From Catenovulum agarivorans DS-2 (lineage in GTDB: Bacteria > Pseudomonadota > Gammaproteobacteria > Enterobacterales > Alteromonadaceae): a stretch of 64,000 nucleotides of DNA. Positions 63,575 through 64,000 of this stretch are shown here, in pieces. The stretch lies in the NCBI RefSeq assembly GCF_000568405.1, contig NZ_ARZY01000004.1, positions 62,001 through 126,000 of the forward strand, read 5' to 3'. Below the pieces are notes generated by a model. It worked only from the letters and a program-made list of their open reading frames with translations. It made no database searches and was not told the DNA's origin. The stretch's first letter is position 1; each line of letters starts with the position of its first letter. Both the position numbers and the translations under genes were made by a program.

Positions 63575-64000
63575 ATGAGTCAAAAAAAAGGTTTATTTGG
63601 ATGGTTTGGGCGTAAATCCGAATCAAAAACAACAGAGCAAGCTCAGAAAACAAACGAGTCAAAGGCAGATATAACTCAGACGCAATCTGAAGACAATGCC
63701 GTTGCATCTGAGGTTGTTGAAAAAACGGCAAGTACAACACAGGTTCAAACTGAACAAAACAATGAGAGTGCACCACAGACAGAGCAAGCCATTGAGCAAG
63801 TTGTTGAGGTTGAGCCAGCGGCAAAAGTTGTATCAGAGCCTGAACCCGAGCCCCAAGTGCTAGCGCAGCCAGAACCACAGCAAAAACCGAAAAAGGGGCT
63901 GTTCGCGCGTTTAAAAGCAAGTTTAACCCGAACCAAAGCTTCGATTGGCAGTGGTTTATTTTCATTGTTCAAAGGGAAAAAAATTGACGATGAATTGTAT
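63575..64000 (+). CDS. ftsY: Signal recognition particle receptor FtsY, 3' end outside window
   Basis: The frame runs from ATG at 63575 to the window end (142 residues). The start MSQKKGLFGWFGRKSE and the long acidic, Gln/Glu/Pro-rich segment, followed by KKGLFARLKASLTRTKASIGSGLFSLFKGKKIDDELY, match the A domain and the beginning of the N domain of FtsY, which docks ribosome-SRP complexes to the membrane. The GTPase domain lies beyond the window. Divergent from rsmD. Confidence 0.92.
   Translation, partial: MSQKKGLFGWFGRKSESKTTEQAQKTNESKADITQTQSEDNAVASEVVEKTASTTQVQTEQNNESAPQTEQAIEQVVEVEPAAKVVSEPEPEPQVLAQPEPQQKPKKGLFARLKASLTRTKASIGSGLFSLFKGKKIDDELY

Noticed and set aside
63519-63972. Minus-strand frames over the ftsY start
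   Set aside because: The plus strand encodes the FtsY N-terminus in the expected place divergent from rsmD; the antisense frames mirror its low-complexity acidic domain.

Overview
The window looks like the chromosome of a marine, polysaccharide-degrading gammaproteobacterium of the Alteromonadales (Alteromonadaceae-like). The clues are an AT-leaning composition, a TonB-dependent receptor beside an alginate-lyase-type PL6 enzyme, a Mrp-type antiporter, many c-di-GMP and cAMP signalling genes, and core genes typical of the class (rpoH, proBA, rph-pyrE, nfuA, rsmD-ftsY). I see no rRNA, tRNA, CRISPR array, prophage or insertion sequence. The genus is an inference from gene content.

Bases 1-11.8 kb hold an all-forward alginate/uronate utilisation cluster: a TonB-dependent receptor (5' end outside the window), a PL6 lyase, KdgF, an MFS uronate transporter, KDG kinase, then triosephosphate isomerase, class II aldolase and fructose-1,6-bisphosphatase. 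The last three form a gluconeogenic module that would turn the glyceraldehyde-3-phosphate released from KDG into fructose-6-phosphate. Two orphan periplasmic binding proteins follow, converging with overlapping 3' ends.

Bases 12.8-24.7 kb carry an iron-type alcohol dehydrogenase, an unrecognised 396-residue protein, a Bax-like glucosaminidase, a stand-alone EF-G and a complete six-gene Mrp Na+/H+ antiporter operon (A and B fused, then C, D, E, F, G). Bases 24.7-40.3 kb hold a VOC protein, a cysteine-cluster protein, rpoH, an EAL-HDOD protein, speA divergent from a spermidine-synthase homologue with altered cofactor motifs, a CofD/YvcK-like protein, proBA, a small lipoprotein, oligopeptidase A, YfaZ, moaE, and rph-pyrE.

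Bases 40.3-51.1 kb are a series of short, tightly packed, mostly convergent or divergent genes: outer-membrane phospholipase A, a SprA-like protein with a small partner, bioH/comF, an M14 peptidase, nfuA, a MATE transporter, a polysaccharide deacetylase and a transglutaminase-like protein. In two divergent pairs (bioH/comF and MATE/deacetylase) the start codons overlap inside one CATG.

Bases 51.2-58.8 kb form the most unusual unit: a five-gene operon encoding a TPR plus outer-membrane barrel protein, an exported FecR-domain protein, a metallo-beta-lactamase-fold hydrolase, a CHASE2 adenylate cyclase and a GAF plus HD-GYP phosphodiesterase. It looks like an envelope-to-cytoplasm second-messenger pathway. 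The right end holds tesB, an active-type diguanylate cyclase, a Nudix hydrolase, yqhA, a 150-bp imperfect inverted repeat that resembles a MITE, a cold-shock protein gene, rsmD and the start of ftsY. The presence of ftsY about 37 kb away from rpoH is notable, because ftsY-ftsE-ftsX-rpoH is the usual order in this class.
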